Source of the DNA: Bacteroidales bacterium
Lineage (GTDB): Bacteria; Bacteroidota; Bacteroidia; Bacteroidales; UBA932
Length of the DNA: 64,000 nt
Assembly (NCBI GenBank): GCA_015060405.1
Contig: SUYN01000001.1
Location: 310,001-374,000, forward strand
Direction of reading: 5' to 3'
The notes under the pieces are model-generated. The model was not told where the DNA came from, searched no databases, and saw nothing but the letters and a program-made list of their open reading frames with translations. Below are positions 55,641 to 64,000 of this stretch, piece by piece (the first letter of the stretch is position 1; the number at the start of each line of letters is the position of its first letter). The position numbers and the translations under genes are program-made.

Positions 55641-56788
55641 CGCTTTATCTTAAAAAAGAATGTACTTACCCAATATTCGAACAACGGGTCGAGGATCACA
55701 GGCTCATCCTTTTCGTTGAATGTCAGGACTTCCTTCTTCTTGAGGGCGTCCTTGACCCTGCGGACGTTTGCCGACGAGTTGAGATGATATTTCTCTATCA
55801 CCTCTGACGAACTGAACTTCACGACTCCGTCCAGAACAGCCCTTAGCAGGCTGAGCTGGTGGTCAGTCAGGTCATTCACGATGGAGATGAAGCGCGGCTC
55901 GTGAACAGATATCATCGAATTCAGGGCTTCTGTCATCATAGTCTCCGTCACGAATCCCTTGGAGAGGGCATCGCAGATGGCAGCCAGGTGGTTCACATAC
56001 CAGAGGTTGGACTGGAACAGGCGGCACACCCCCATCGCGAGGTTACGTTCGAACGACTTTCCCGTCATGTTGAGGAAGCCCTTGACTATATGCTCCACGA
56101 TCTCCCTCTCGTCCACCTTGGACAGAGAGATGTGGTTTGCCTGACGGTAGAAGAATCTCTTCTCCTCGAATATGTACTTCATGGCATTCACCATGCCCCC
56201 GGACATCACATAAGTCGCGGTGTACTGCTCACCTTTCTCCGCAAGGACAGTCTCGAAAATCTTCAGCACCTTCTCCCCTTCAGGTGCATTGAGAATATTA
56301 TGGAATTCATTGAGTATCACGATGTACTGGATTCCCTTCTCCTTTGCCAGGACAGAGGGCAGCCTCAACATCTTCTCAATGTCCTGGGCGTCGGGAGCCC
56401 AGTTCAGGGAGACAAGCTCGTCATCCATGGAGAAACGAAGATGGTCGAAGACGAAATGGGTGTCCGCAAGATGGGTCTTCACAATCCTCGAATACTCATC
56501 CGGAGTGGATGCCGAGGCCCTGAGCACAGAGGTTCCGAAGGTCAGGAGGAAGTCACTCAAGGTCCTGACACTCAGCATATCCACAAAGGGGGCAGTAAAC
56601 AGCACTCCTGTGCTCCTCATGTTGATGAGGGTCTGACGGATCAGGGACATCCTGCCTGTCTTCGGAGGCTCGTAGAGCGAGACATGTTCACGTGCATTGA
56701 GCAGGTTCGCCATGACCGAACACTCCTTCTTACGTCCGAGAAAGTACTTTCCCGTCACATATTTGTCATATACAAATGGTGTTTCCAT
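55637..56788 (-). CDS. AAA-type ATPase with degenerate P-loop
   Basis: About 383 residues from ATG 56788 (an in-frame start at 56812 is possible). It resembles the archaeal-type ATPases found in Bacteroidales. It has the start TGKYFLGRKKECSVMANLL, a nucleotide-loop region YEPPKTGRMSLIRQTL, and a Walker B-like stretch YIVILNEFHNIL. A winged-helix C-terminal part follows (HQLSLLRAVLDGVVKFSSSE). The P-loop lacks the usual GK(S/T): Arg takes the place of Lys. ATP hydrolysis is therefore doubtful, although nucleotide binding may remain. The tight coupling with the sirtuin suggests a shared process that I cannot name. Confidence 0.82.
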   Translation of the reverse strand: METPFVYDKYVTGKYFLGRKKECSVMANLLNAREHVSLYEPPKTGRMSLIRQTLINMRSTGVLFTAPFVDMLSVRTLSDFLLTFGTSVLRASASTPDEYSRIVKTHLADTHFVFDHLRFSMDDELVSLNWAPDAQDIEKMLRLPSVLAKEKGIQYIVILNEFHNILNAPEGEKVLKIFETVLAEKGEQYTATYVMSGGMVNAMKYIFEEKRFFYRQANHISLSKVDEREIVEHIVKGFLNMTGKSFERNLAMGVCRLFQSNLWYVNHLAAICDALSKGFVTETMMTEALNSMISVHEPRFISIVNDLTDHQLSLLRAVLDGVVKFSSSEVIEKYHLNSSANVRRVKDALKKKEVLTFNEKDEPVILDPLFEYWVSTFFFKIKR

Positions 56789-56864
56789 ATATATCCGATT
56801 TACAACAATCAAGGCCGGCTGCGGAGTAAACCTCCGATCAGTCCGGAGTCTATGATATCAGGTG

Positions 56865-56895
56865 CAAAATTAGGTGTTACGCCACATTCGCGCAA
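56865..56895 (-). promoter_or_regulatory. Candidate promoter of the ATPase-sirtuin operon
   Basis: Minus strand TAATTTTG at 56865-56872 with TTG at 56893-56895, 20 bases apart, about 53-77 bases upstream of the two possible starts. Confidence 0.55.
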
Positions 56896-56943
56896 CAAAA
56901 ATGTTATATTGATATTAACACTCTGTTGTTAATAAAATTTACA

Positions 56944-56951
56944 TATCTTTG
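56944..56951 (+). promoter_or_regulatory. Candidate -7 box for the AsmA-like gene
   Basis: TATCTTTG matches TAnnTTTG, 40 bases before the ATG at 56992. The -33 region has TTG only 15 bases upstream. Confidence 0.5.
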
Positions 56952-56991
56952 TAAGTCAGGACTATTTTGAACCCGTGTAATAAGAAACGGC

Positions 56992-59900
56992 ATGAAAGAG
57001 GTAGAAAACAAAGAGACGGAAGCGGCTGGAACCAAGGAAAGACGCCCTTTGAAGAAATTGCTCAAGGTACTGCTATGGCTGGTCGGAATCTGGCTTGCTG
57101 TCCTTCTTGTGATCCAGGTGGCGGTTTCCCCGAAAGTGCTGTCCGGAATCGTGGACAGGTACGCATCCGAATACATCGACGGTGACCTGTCGTTCAGCAA
57201 GGTACGGCTCAGGATGTTCCGCCACTTCCCGAATGTCGGAGTGTCGGTGGAAGACTGTTCGCTGACCTACCCGGCCGAGCGTTTCGACTCTCTTGAGGCT
57301 GCCGGCCCCCAGGGAAGGCTGCTGTACCAGGGAACAGGAGAGACTGCAGACACCCTCCTGTCAGTCAAGCGATTCTCTGCAGGCATCAATGTGGCAGCCC
57401 TGCTTTTCGGCAAGATAAACATCCCGCATGTGATCATAACTCAGCCGCGCATTTTCGCACATTCGTACGATTCTCTCCATGCCAACTGGAACATATTCAA
57501 GGTCACATCTGAAGCCGACACCACTGAAGCCGTCCTTCCAGACATTGCAATCGGAAGGGTACGTCTTCTCAGACGTCCTCACATCGTATACACCGACAGC
57601 CAGGACACCGTATTCGCCATGGCTGACATCAGAAGGATGTCGTTTGACGGGAAATACAAGGTGAATGACATGGAGAACAACAGGATATCCATGTCCGTGG
57701 ACAGCATGCTGGTGGCAGGACGCATCGGTTCTGACACCTTGAGCATGAGGCTCGACAGGCTGCACATGCACGAGCACGAAGACCACATGGACATAGAGGC
57801 CGGAGCCAGGGCTCGTCTCGCCACCAGGTCGCTGGGCAGAATGTCCGTCCCGATCGGCATATCCGGCACCATAGGGATGCCTCAGGACGGTGACAAGACG
57901 TTCAGGCTTCATAGATTCAATGCGGACATAGCATCAATTCCTGTCAGGTTCGATGCCGACCTGACTCTTGCCGACACAACTTCCATCCGCTGCGACTTCA
58001 GCATAGACGACTGCGGAATCAGCGACATCTTAGACGGCTTCGTCAAGGACATGTTTCCGGCAGCAAGAGACCTGAGGACTGATGCAAGGATATCCCTGGA
58101 AGGAAGCGTAGCCGGGGCAATAGGAGGAGAAAGGCTGCCTGACATCAGGATGCATCTGAGCATACCTCAGTCTTCAAGCAGCCACAAGGCGCTGGAGCAC
58201 AGGATAAACCTCGCGTTTGACGCAAGCGCTGCCACCGACACCGATGGAAAGCTCAGGTTCGATCTGTCAAAGGCAGAGGTCAGCACATATGGCCTTCAGC
58301 TGAGCGCCACGGCTTCAGTCGAGGATGCATTGGGCGAAGACCCGGTCATCGGCATCAACGGCCATCTTGATGCGGCTGTGGATTCGCTTGCGACCTTCCT
58401 GCCTGACAGCGACGGGATAACTGCAGAAGGTTCGCTCTCTGCCGACATCAGAGGAAAGATGAAGCTCTCACAGGCAAGCATCTACAACTTCGCACAGGCA
58501 GACCTGGAAGGAAAGGTCACCAGCGACAAGATACATTTCAAGTCACAGGCAGACAGCATCGACATAACACTGGACGCCCTTGACGTCAGGATTGCACCTG
58601 AGACGATAGTTTCCAGAAGAGATCCGGGCAGAAGCTTCACGCTCATGGGCATCACCGGAGCTCTCGAAAAGGCTGTGATAGAGCTTCAGGATGCCATGTC
58701 ATTCAGCGGCAGCAGCCTCAGCCTTTCGGCAAGGAACTCCTTCGACATGATTTTCGAACAGGACACCACACGTATACATCCGCTTTCAGGAACATTCGAG
58801 GCGGCCTCCCTCTCACTCAAGGACACCGAAGGAATCAACATTGTGCTGAAGTCCACATCCAACACCTTCCGCATGATGCCGAAGCGCGGCCAGCCGGAAA
58901 TCCCGGTCATCAGCGTTTCCAGCGACAATAAGAACATTCTTTACCGTGATTCCCACAACCGCGTCATCCTGACTGACGCCTCGCTTTCCGGAAAGGCAGC
59001 CATGAACACTGCCGACCGACGTGCGCGAAGAAAGAACATGCTCGACTCCCTTGCCAGGGTCTATCCGGATGTCCCATACGACTCCCTGTTCTCACATTGG
59101 AGAAGGACCAGACAGGCGGCCGCTGTTCCGGAATGGATGCAGGAAGAGGACTTCCGTGCGAAGGACATCAAGGTGAGCCTGGACCAGACGGCGGCGAAGT
59201 ATTTCAGAGAGTGGGATGTCGACGGCACCCTCGGAGTGCGTACAGGTATTCTCATAACCCCGTATTTCCCTGCAAGGAACATCCTCCGCGGAGCACAGCT
59301 GAAGATAACCAACAACGAGATCGCCCTTGACAGTCTGAAGATAATGTCAGGAAACTCAAGCATCATGGCCAAGGGTTCGCTCTCAGGGCTCAGACGTGCT
59401 CTTCTCGGAAGGGGAAGCTACCGTCTGGACCTCGACCTGTCTACAGACAAGATGGAGGCAGACGCCCTGCTGGCGGCATTTGATGCGGGCAGCAGGTTCA
59501 ATCCGGAGAGCATCACGGAAGACATGAGCGAGGCAAGTGATGCCGAATTCCTCAAGATGGTGGTCGCAGACACGCTGGACACCACCGAGTCAGAAGCACT
59601 TATAATAGTGCCGGCCAACCTTGAGGCGGAGATCAGGATAGACGGGAGGAACATCAGCTATTCTGACTTGACGATCGACAGGCTGACATCAAAGCTGACA
59701 ATGAAGGAAAGATGCGTCCAGATTCTTGACACAAGGGCGTCCACCAACATTGGAAAGGCGGAACTTGACGCATTCTACTCGACTCGGACAAAGAAGGACA
59801 TAAGCACTGGATTCAATTTCAACCTGCTTGACGTGACGACAGAGAAGGTCATCGACATGCTTCCTGCCATAGACACCATCATGCCGCTGCTGAAATCATT

Positions 59901-60612
59901 CAAGGGGCTGATCAACTGCGAGCTTGCGGCGACCGCCAACCTCGACACCTGCATGAACATCCTCACACCTACACTTAACGGAGTCGCAAGAATAGCAGGC
60001 AGCAACCTGACGATCCAAGAGAACAAGATGTTCAGCGACCTTGCCAGGAAGCTCAAGTTCAAGAACAGCAAGGTAGCGAAGATTGACAAGATGACTGTGG
60101 AAGGCGTCATCAGGGACAGCCGCATCGAGGTCTTCCCCTTCATAGTTGACGTAGACCGTTACACCCTGGCGCTCAGCGGATTGCACAACTTCGACATGTC
60201 ATATAAATATCACGTATCGATCATACGCTCGCCTATGGTGTTCAAGGTCGGAGTCGACCTGTACGGCCCTGATTTCGACAGCATGAAGTTCAAGATCGGA
60301 AAGGCCAAATACAAGAACAAGAAGCTGCCGGTATTCACCGCAGTGATAGATGAGACCAAGATCAATCTCGCCCGGTCGATCAGGAACATATACGAAAGAG
60401 GTGTCGACATCGCGCTCAAGGAGAACGAGGAACAGGCCGCAATAGAGAACCTCAAGAAGGAGATAGGCTATGTGAATGCCGCGGAGCAGAACATGGAAGA
60501 GCTTTCTGCCGAAGAACAGAAGCAGCTTGAAGAAGGCGGCGGAAGCGGTGCCGGGCCGGACATGGAAAATGAAGACAAAGTTGAACCTACAGATACATTG
60601 AAGAATGAATAG
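56992..60612 (+). CDS. AsmA/TamB-like large periplasmic protein
   Basis: A 1206-residue protein with one N-terminal membrane helix (about 25-45, LLWLVGIWLAVLLVIQVAV). A long beta-rich body follows, with an AsmA-like start (DRYASEYIDGDLSFSKVRLRMFRHFPNVGV). The later half contains MKSFKGLINCELAATANLD-like sequence and ends in an acidic/Glu-rich tail (EELSAEEQKQLEEGG). AsmA/TamB relatives form grooves that move phospholipids between the two membranes or help outer membrane assembly. That role is inferred here. It overlaps prmA by eight bases, so the genes are coupled. Confidence 0.9.
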   Translation: MKEVENKETEAAGTKERRPLKKLLKVLLWLVGIWLAVLLVIQVAVSPKVLSGIVDRYASEYIDGDLSFSKVRLRMFRHFPNVGVSVEDCSLTYPAERFDSLEAAGPQGRLLYQGTGETADTLLSVKRFSAGINVAALLFGKINIPHVIITQPRIFAHSYDSLHANWNIFKVTSEADTTEAVLPDIAIGRVRLLRRPHIVYTDSQDTVFAMADIRRMSFDGKYKVNDMENNRISMSVDSMLVAGRIGSDTLSMRLDRLHMHEHEDHMDIEAGARARLATRSLGRMSVPIGISGTIGMPQDGDKTFRLHRFNADIASIPVRFDADLTLADTTSIRCDFSIDDCGISDILDGFVKDMFPAARDLRTDARISLEGSVAGAIGGERLPDIRMHLSIPQSSSSHKALEHRINLAFDASAATDTDGKLRFDLSKAEVSTYGLQLSATASVEDALGEDPVIGINGHLDAAVDSLATFLPDSDGITAEGSLSADIRGKMKLSQASIYNFAQADLEGKVTSDKIHFKSQADSIDITLDALDVRIAPETIVSRRDPGRSFTLMGITGALEKAVIELQDAMSFSGSSLSLSARNSFDMIFEQDTTRIHPLSGTFEAASLSLKDTEGINIVLKSTSNTFRMMPKRGQPEIPVISVSSDNKNILYRDSHNRVILTDASLSGKAAMNTADRRARRKNMLDSLARVYPDVPYDSLFSHWRRTRQAAAVPEWMQEEDFRAKDIKVSLDQTAAKYFREWDVDGTLGVRTGILITPYFPARNILRGAQLKITNNEIALDSLKIMSGNSSIMAKGSLSGLRRALLGRGSYRLDLDLSTDKMEADALLAAFDAGSRFNPESITEDMSEASDAEFLKMVVADTLDTTESEALIIVPANLEAEIRIDGRNISYSDLTIDRLTSKLTMKERCVQILDTRASTNIGKAELDAFYSTRTKKDISTGFNFNLLDVTTEKVIDMLPAIDTIMPLLKSFKGLINCELAATANLDTCMNILTPTLNGVARIAGSNLTIQENKMFSDLARKLKFKNSKVAKIDKMTVEGVIRDSRIEVFPFIVDVDRYTLALSGLHNFDMSYKYHVSIIRSPMVFKVGVDLYGPDFDSMKFKIGKAKYKNKKLPVFTAVIDETKINLARSIRNIYERGVDIALKENEEQAAIENLKKEIGYVNAAEQNMEELSAEEQKQLEEGGGSGAGPDMENEDKVEPTDTLKNE

Positions 60613-61459
60613 TCAGGAATATATCGAGGTGGCGGTAAAGATAATCCCATACTCGGAAGAGAATGCAGAGATCGTCACAGCGGAAGTAAGCGAACTGCCA
60701 TACGAATCCTTCACGATGGAGGACCCTTACCTCAAATGTTACATCCAGAAGGATCTCTATGACGCCCAGGCCCTGAAGGTGCTGCTCAGCGGTCTGGAAG
60801 GCATGGGATTCGATGTGGAGTTCTCTGCCGATCTCATGCCCGCAGTCAACTGGAATGCAGTGTGGGAAAGCCAGTTCTCCCCTATCGTCGTGGACGGGAA
60901 ATGCACGATCAAGGCTTCATTCCACGAAGGACTAAGACGCACCCGCTTCAACATAACCATAGACCCGAAGATGGCCTTCGGAACCGGTCATCATCAGACT
61001 ACCTACATGATGTGCAGGGCACTGCTTGAAAACGAAGAGGCAGTGCGGGGCAAGGTGGTTATGGACATGGGCTGCGGCACAGCCGTCCTGGCCATCCTCG
61101 CGGCAAAGATGAAGGCAGCAAAGGTATATGGAATCGACATCGATGCAGTCGCCGCCATCTCAGCCTATGACAACGCAAGACTCAACAGGGTCGGCAAAGT
61201 CATAGAGACATATTGTGGAGACGCATCCCTCCTCCAGAGGAACACCTACGATGTCCTCCTGGCAAACATCAACCGGAACATCCTCATCCAGGACATCCCG
61301 ACATACGCATTGTCGCTCCGCCGCGGCGGTCTGCTGCTTGTCAGCGGCTTTTATCTTGAAGATATGCCTATGCTCATCGGAACAGCTGCAGCAGCAGGTC
61401 TGGAATATGTCAGCCACGACAGCATCGACGGCTGGTGCTGCATAAAGTTCGCGAAATAG
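60605..61459 (+). CDS. prmA: Ribosomal protein L11 methyltransferase
   Basis: A 284-residue SAM-dependent enzyme that methylates ribosomal protein uL11. An N-terminal recognition domain (about 1-85) precedes the methyltransferase domain with DPKMAFGTGHHQTT, the SAM motif DMGCGTAVLAI, and the NIN-type motif LLANINRNIL. Normal length. It overlaps the AsmA-like stop and is followed after 4 bases by another methyltransferase gene. Confidence 0.95.
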   Translation: MNSQEYIEVAVKIIPYSEENAEIVTAEVSELPYESFTMEDPYLKCYIQKDLYDAQALKVLLSGLEGMGFDVEFSADLMPAVNWNAVWESQFSPIVVDGKCTIKASFHEGLRRTRFNITIDPKMAFGTGHHQTTYMMCRALLENEEAVRGKVVMDMGCGTAVLAILAAKMKAAKVYGIDIDAVAAISAYDNARLNRVGKVIETYCGDASLLQRNTYDVLLANINRNILIQDIPTYALSLRRGGLLLVSGFYLEDMPMLIGTAAAAGLEYVSHDSIDGWCCIKFAK

Positions 61460-61463
61460 GCTT

Positions 61464-62207
61464 ATGGAAAACGGATTCTCATTCAAGACGCTCGCCCCTT
61501 CAGCCGACCCTATGGGAGCAGCCATAGCGGAGTACTTCAAGACAGGAAAGGCAGCGAAGCTCAGGGTACTGTCAGAAATGTTTGACGAAGATGAAATCCC
61601 AGTAAAGACCCTGTTCAGGACCTTCTCCCAGATGTCCCGCATGGAGAAGCTCGCACTGGAGGAGGCGCGTGGCAGCATCCTGGATGTCGGGGCCGGCAGC
61701 GGCTGCCACACCCTCGTCCTGCAGGACATGGGCAAGGATGTATGTGCCATAGACATATCCCCGCTCTCAGTCGAGACGATGAAGGCACGCGGCGTCAAGG
61801 ACGTCATGGAGGTCAATCTCTTCTCACCCATGCTCGAACGCAAGTTCGACACCATACTTATGCTGATGAACGGTTCCGGCATAATCGGCAAGATAGAGAA
61901 TCTCCCGGCATTCTTCCGAAGGATGGATGTCCTCCTGGCAGAAGGAGGCCAGATCCTGATGGACTCAAGCGACCTCATATACCTGTATGAAGAAGAGGAC
62001 GGCAGTGTGAGCATAGATCTGGCCGGAGCCTATTACGGAGAGGTAGACTACAGGATGCAGTACAGAAACATCAGAGGCGAATCCTTCGACTGGCTCTACA
62101 TCGACCCCGAGACCCTCACCATGTACGCAGCCGGCTGCGGCTACAGGACCGAAATACTCTACAGAGGCGACTCCTACGACTTCCTGGCACGCATCTCAAG
62201 ACAGTGA
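61464..62207 (+). CDS. Class I SAM-dependent methyltransferase, substrate unknown
   Basis: A 247-residue Rossmann-type methyltransferase. Motif I is DVGAGSGCHTLVLQD (about 73-87), the acidic residue that binds the SAM ribose is in VCAIDIS, and LMLMNGSGIIG is motif IV-like. The N-terminal 65 residues (FKTGKAAKLRVLSEMFDEDE, RTFSQMSRMEKLALEEARG) are helical and may bind the substrate. Adjacent to prmA, but nothing shows what it methylates. The last gene of the AsmA operon, followed by a palindromic element. Confidence 0.88.
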   Translation: MENGFSFKTLAPSADPMGAAIAEYFKTGKAAKLRVLSEMFDEDEIPVKTLFRTFSQMSRMEKLALEEARGSILDVGAGSGCHTLVLQDMGKDVCAIDISPLSVETMKARGVKDVMEVNLFSPMLERKFDTILMLMNGSGIIGKIENLPAFFRRMDVLLAEGGQILMDSSDLIYLYEEEDGSVSIDLAGAYYGEVDYRMQYRNIRGESFDWLYIDPETLTMYAAGCGYRTEILYRGDSYDFLARISRQ

Positions 62208-62221
62208 TCCTCGTCCTCTAT

Positions 62222-62257
62222 AGCTGTGGCACTTTTCCCCGCTTTTTTGACACAGCT
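62222..62257. repeat. 36-bp palindromic element, copy C
   Basis: Arms AGCTGTGGCAC and GACACAGCT flank 16 bases that end in a T run. It lies 14 bases after the methyltransferase stop and matches copies at 2524 and 2597 in length and arms. The T run inside suggests it could also act as terminator. Confidence 0.7.
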
Positions 62258-62439
62258 GTGTCAATTCACTTAATTTACAGCCGTCATGGAAAGAAATGAC
62301 TTTGAGACAATGATAATGACAATGTCACGATTTCCAATTATGTCGTGGTCATTGCCGTATCTTGCAAGCTCACAAAAAGCCATAACGGTAGAATCTACAT
62401 TCTGAGTCTTATGCCACCTGTCAAGGAAAAATCATTCAT

Positions 62440-62637
62440 GATTACACCGGTCAGACTCCGATGCAATGGATCATCTCATATACTGTCAGCCAAGCAAAGC
62501 GCCTGCTTTCCCAGACTGAATTGTCAGTCAAGGAAATAGCATAGGTATTGGAGTTCCCGGAACAGTTTACCTTCCGGAAACATTTCAAGACACACACTGG
62601 AACGTCGCTGAATCGGCAAAACTGCCCAATTTTATAG
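62440..62637 (+). pseudogene. Remnant of an AraC-family regulator (C-terminal DNA-binding part)
   Basis: In the frame starting at 62440 the translation reads DYTGQTPMQWI, then SQAKRLLSQTELSVKEIA, an in-frame TAG at 62542-62544, and VLEFPEQFTFRKHFKTHTG to a TAG at 62635-62637. That is the AraC/XylS helix-turn-helix pattern broken by an internal stop and with no N-terminal sensor. No intact start is present. It is a decayed gene, perhaps once the regulator of the following gene. Confidence 0.8.
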
Positions 62638-62670
62638 AAATTATACCGAATCTGCTATAAGTCAAATGGT

Positions 62671-62678
62671 TATCTTTG
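62671..62678 (+). promoter_or_regulatory. Candidate -7 box for the acyltransferase-like gene
   Basis: TATCTTTG matches TAnnTTTG, 21 bases before the ATG at 62700. Confidence 0.5.
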
Positions 62679-62699
62679 TCAAGACAAATAACTCAGACT

Positions 62700-64000
62700 A
62701 TGAGCAGAAGATTCAAGATGAAGATCAGGGCTGGCGAAACCTTTCTTTATCGCAAGGGAGGCACCGAGAGCCAGGTATTTGAAATAAGAATGAAAAGCGA
62801 TGTCAATCATAGTTGTATACAGCGTGCGGCAAGATTGGCATACAGGAGATACCCATATTTCAAAAGTCGTTTCAAGACGATAGACGGTAGCGTATATCTG
62901 TGTGAAAACATTGTCAGTCCTCCACCGGCACGGGTGAGGAAACTGCGTCCGCTCGGCGGAAGTACAACTTCAAACAATCTGCTCGATATCACATTCCATA
63001 AGAAGAGTATCTTCATTTCTTTCCATCACGCGATGTGTGACGGAAGAGGAATCATGCTCTTTATCAAGACTCTCCTTTATTACTATCTGAACTTCAAGTA
63101 TCCTCATAATAATGTCAGGATTCCCGATGTAAGACTTGTCGGAGAAGGGATGCTCCCGGGTGAGACTGCCGACCCGGTAAATGACGGCAATCTTGAGTTC
63201 GATAAGTCCAAGGTGTATGTGGCCGACAGAACGGCATTCGCAATACCGGAAATACAGAACGGTGAGGATGCCGGAGGCATGAGCTGGAGATACGAGATGA
63301 CATTCGATGTCAATGAGGTGATGAAAGTCTGCAAGGCGAACAATTGCACTCCGGCGATATTGATGACCATCCTGATGCAGAAGGGAATCAAGGCTGTAAA
63401 TCCCGATGCTGCAGAGCAGATCCTTTGCAGCATGAGCTGTGACTGGAGGGAAAGCATAGGTCTTCCAAATACCTTCAGGAACTGCGTTTCTTCAATTTAT
63501 CTGCCATACGGAACTGCAGAACAGGGAATGGACATGAAAGAGTTAGGTACGCATTTCAGAGCGCTGATTGCCAAGCAGAAAGAAACTGATTCTGCACGAT
63601 GCAGCGCAAGCGTGATGAAGATGATGTCGGATATGCTGGATTCGCTCGGAAGTTACGAGAAGAAGGTCGAAACGGTATCCGGATTCACATCCCGTCCGAT
63701 AAACTCATTCATATGCAGTTACACTGGAAGGGCGAATATGGGTGATGCAGAGAAATACATCGAATCCATACATGTATATAGCAGCGGCACAAAAGGAATC
63801 AGCCTGCAGATGATGTCGGTCGGAGACACATTCACAGTTGATTTCCAGCAGAATTTCCCTGATGACACATATGCAAAGGCCTTCCTCGCGGAAGCATCAA
63901 AGATGGGACTGACAGCAAATTGTTCAGATGTCATTGCTTATATCACCCCGAAGGACCACACAGCAAACACCAATTTCATCAAGTCGCTTGCCGGATTCTT
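62700..64000 (+). CDS. HHxxxDG acyltransferase-like (condensation superfamily), 3' end missing
   Basis: An open frame from ATG 62700 runs past the window end (433 codons visible). The protein starts MSRRFKMKIRAGE and has FHHAMCDGRGIMLF at about 115-128. This is the HHxxxDG active-site motif of the condensation/CoA-dependent acyltransferase superfamily, which includes NRPS condensation domains, alcohol O-acetyltransferases and PapA proteins. It also has SMSCDWRESIGLPNTFRN, resembling the second-lobe region. No signal peptide or carrier domain is visible, so a stand-alone acyl transfer is likely. The acyl donor and acceptor are unknown. It follows a broken regulator gene and the palindromic element. 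Confidence 0.75.
   Translation, partial: MSRRFKMKIRAGETFLYRKGGTESQVFEIRMKSDVNHSCIQRAARLAYRRYPYFKSRFKTIDGSVYLCENIVSPPPARVRKLRPLGGSTTSNNLLDITFHKKSIFISFHHAMCDGRGIMLFIKTLLYYYLNFKYPHNNVRIPDVRLVGEGMLPGETADPVNDGNLEFDKSKVYVADRTAFAIPEIQNGEDAGGMSWRYEMTFDVNEVMKVCKANNCTPAILMTILMQKGIKAVNPDAAEQILCSMSCDWRESIGLPNTFRNCVSSIYLPYGTAEQGMDMKELGTHFRALIAKQKETDSARCSASVMKMMSDMLDSLGSYEKKVETVSGFTSRPINSFICSYTGRANMGDAEKYIESIHVYSSGTKGISLQMMSVGDTFTVDFQQNFPDDTYAKAFLAEASKMGLTANCSDVIAYITPKDHTANTNFIKSLAGF

Larger units (their letters stand above)
62208..62699. other. 492-base gap with palindrome and broken AraC gene
   Basis: No intact gene is seen. It holds the third 36-bp palindrome (62222-62257), which overlaps a 16-bp perfect palindrome TGACACAGCTGTGTCA (62248-62263). 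The remnant of an AraC-type regulator lies at 62440-62637, and a -7 box for the next gene at 62671-62678. The stretch 62282-62439 shows nothing I can name. Confidence 0.75.

Noticed and set aside
55859..56932. Plus-strand frame of 357 codons opposite the ATPase
   Set aside because: His-rich shadow frame with no recognisable domain, overlapping the promoters between two real genes.
62345..62539. Short open frame in the gap after the methyltransferase gene
   Set aside because: A different frame of the same stretch encodes the clear AraC helix-turn-helix remnant. The 64-residue product has no motif.

Overview
This window looks like chromosomal DNA of a Bacteroidales (Bacteroidota) bacterium, probably from a gut or rumen-type environment. 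The evidence is a hybrid two-component regulator, a SusC/SusD pair with clustered glycan enzymes, an EFR1-type flavodoxin-ferredoxin protein, promoters of the Bacteroidota type (TAnnTTTG, sometimes with TTTG about 20 bases upstream), very few Shine-Dalgarno sequences, and a tiny Lys/Arg-rich COX24-like protein beside HU. I saw no rRNA gene, tRNA gene, CRISPR array or transposase.

Layout. (1) 1-3800: 5' end of rsmI, an acidic repeat protein, tdk, a TSCPD protein, a small basic protein and an SGNH hydrolase. Two copies of a 36-bp palindromic element lie in the gap at 2392-2699. (2) 3880-7082: an AT-rich island with a duplicated pair, C10 (streptopain-type) cysteine protease plus lipoprotein. 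The first protease is truncated and frameshifted, yet its lipoprotein is intact. (3) 7212-8384: a PatB-type C-S lyase. (4) 8437-34992: a polysaccharide utilization locus (PUL). It holds an HTCS regulator, three direct repeats that look like its operator, SusC, SusD, a repeat-built surface lipoprotein, four CE1-like esterases, three GH3 glycosidases and a deacetylase/serine-hydrolase fusion. An EFR1 protein and an AraC regulator are inserted before the last two GH3 genes. (5) 35051-62207: mostly housekeeping, namely a lon-ung-coaD-thioredoxin operon, HU, rng, a LysE-DUF362-PASTA-RluD operon, lnt, an orphan TonB receptor, serS-ruvC, L21-L27, bS21, a sirtuin paired with an ATPase, an AsmA-like protein, prmA and a second methyltransferase. 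(6) 62208-64000: a third copy of the 36-bp palindrome, the wreck of an AraC regulator, and the start of an HHxxxDG acyltransferase-like gene that runs off the window.

How the genes fit together. The PUL appears to import and trim heavily esterified plant glycan fragments. SusC/SusD and the repeat lipoprotein would capture them, esterases and the deacetylase fusion would remove acyl groups, and GH3 enzymes would release terminal sugars. No endo-glycanase is present, so it probably works on oligosaccharides or acylated glycosides made by others. The HTCS probably binds the repeats at 12551-12632, and a similar site at 32614-32633 would bring the detached GH3 genes under its control. The C10 protease and lipoprotein pairs resemble the protease/inhibitor pairing known in Bacteroides fragilis; that role for the lipoproteins is inferred, not shown.
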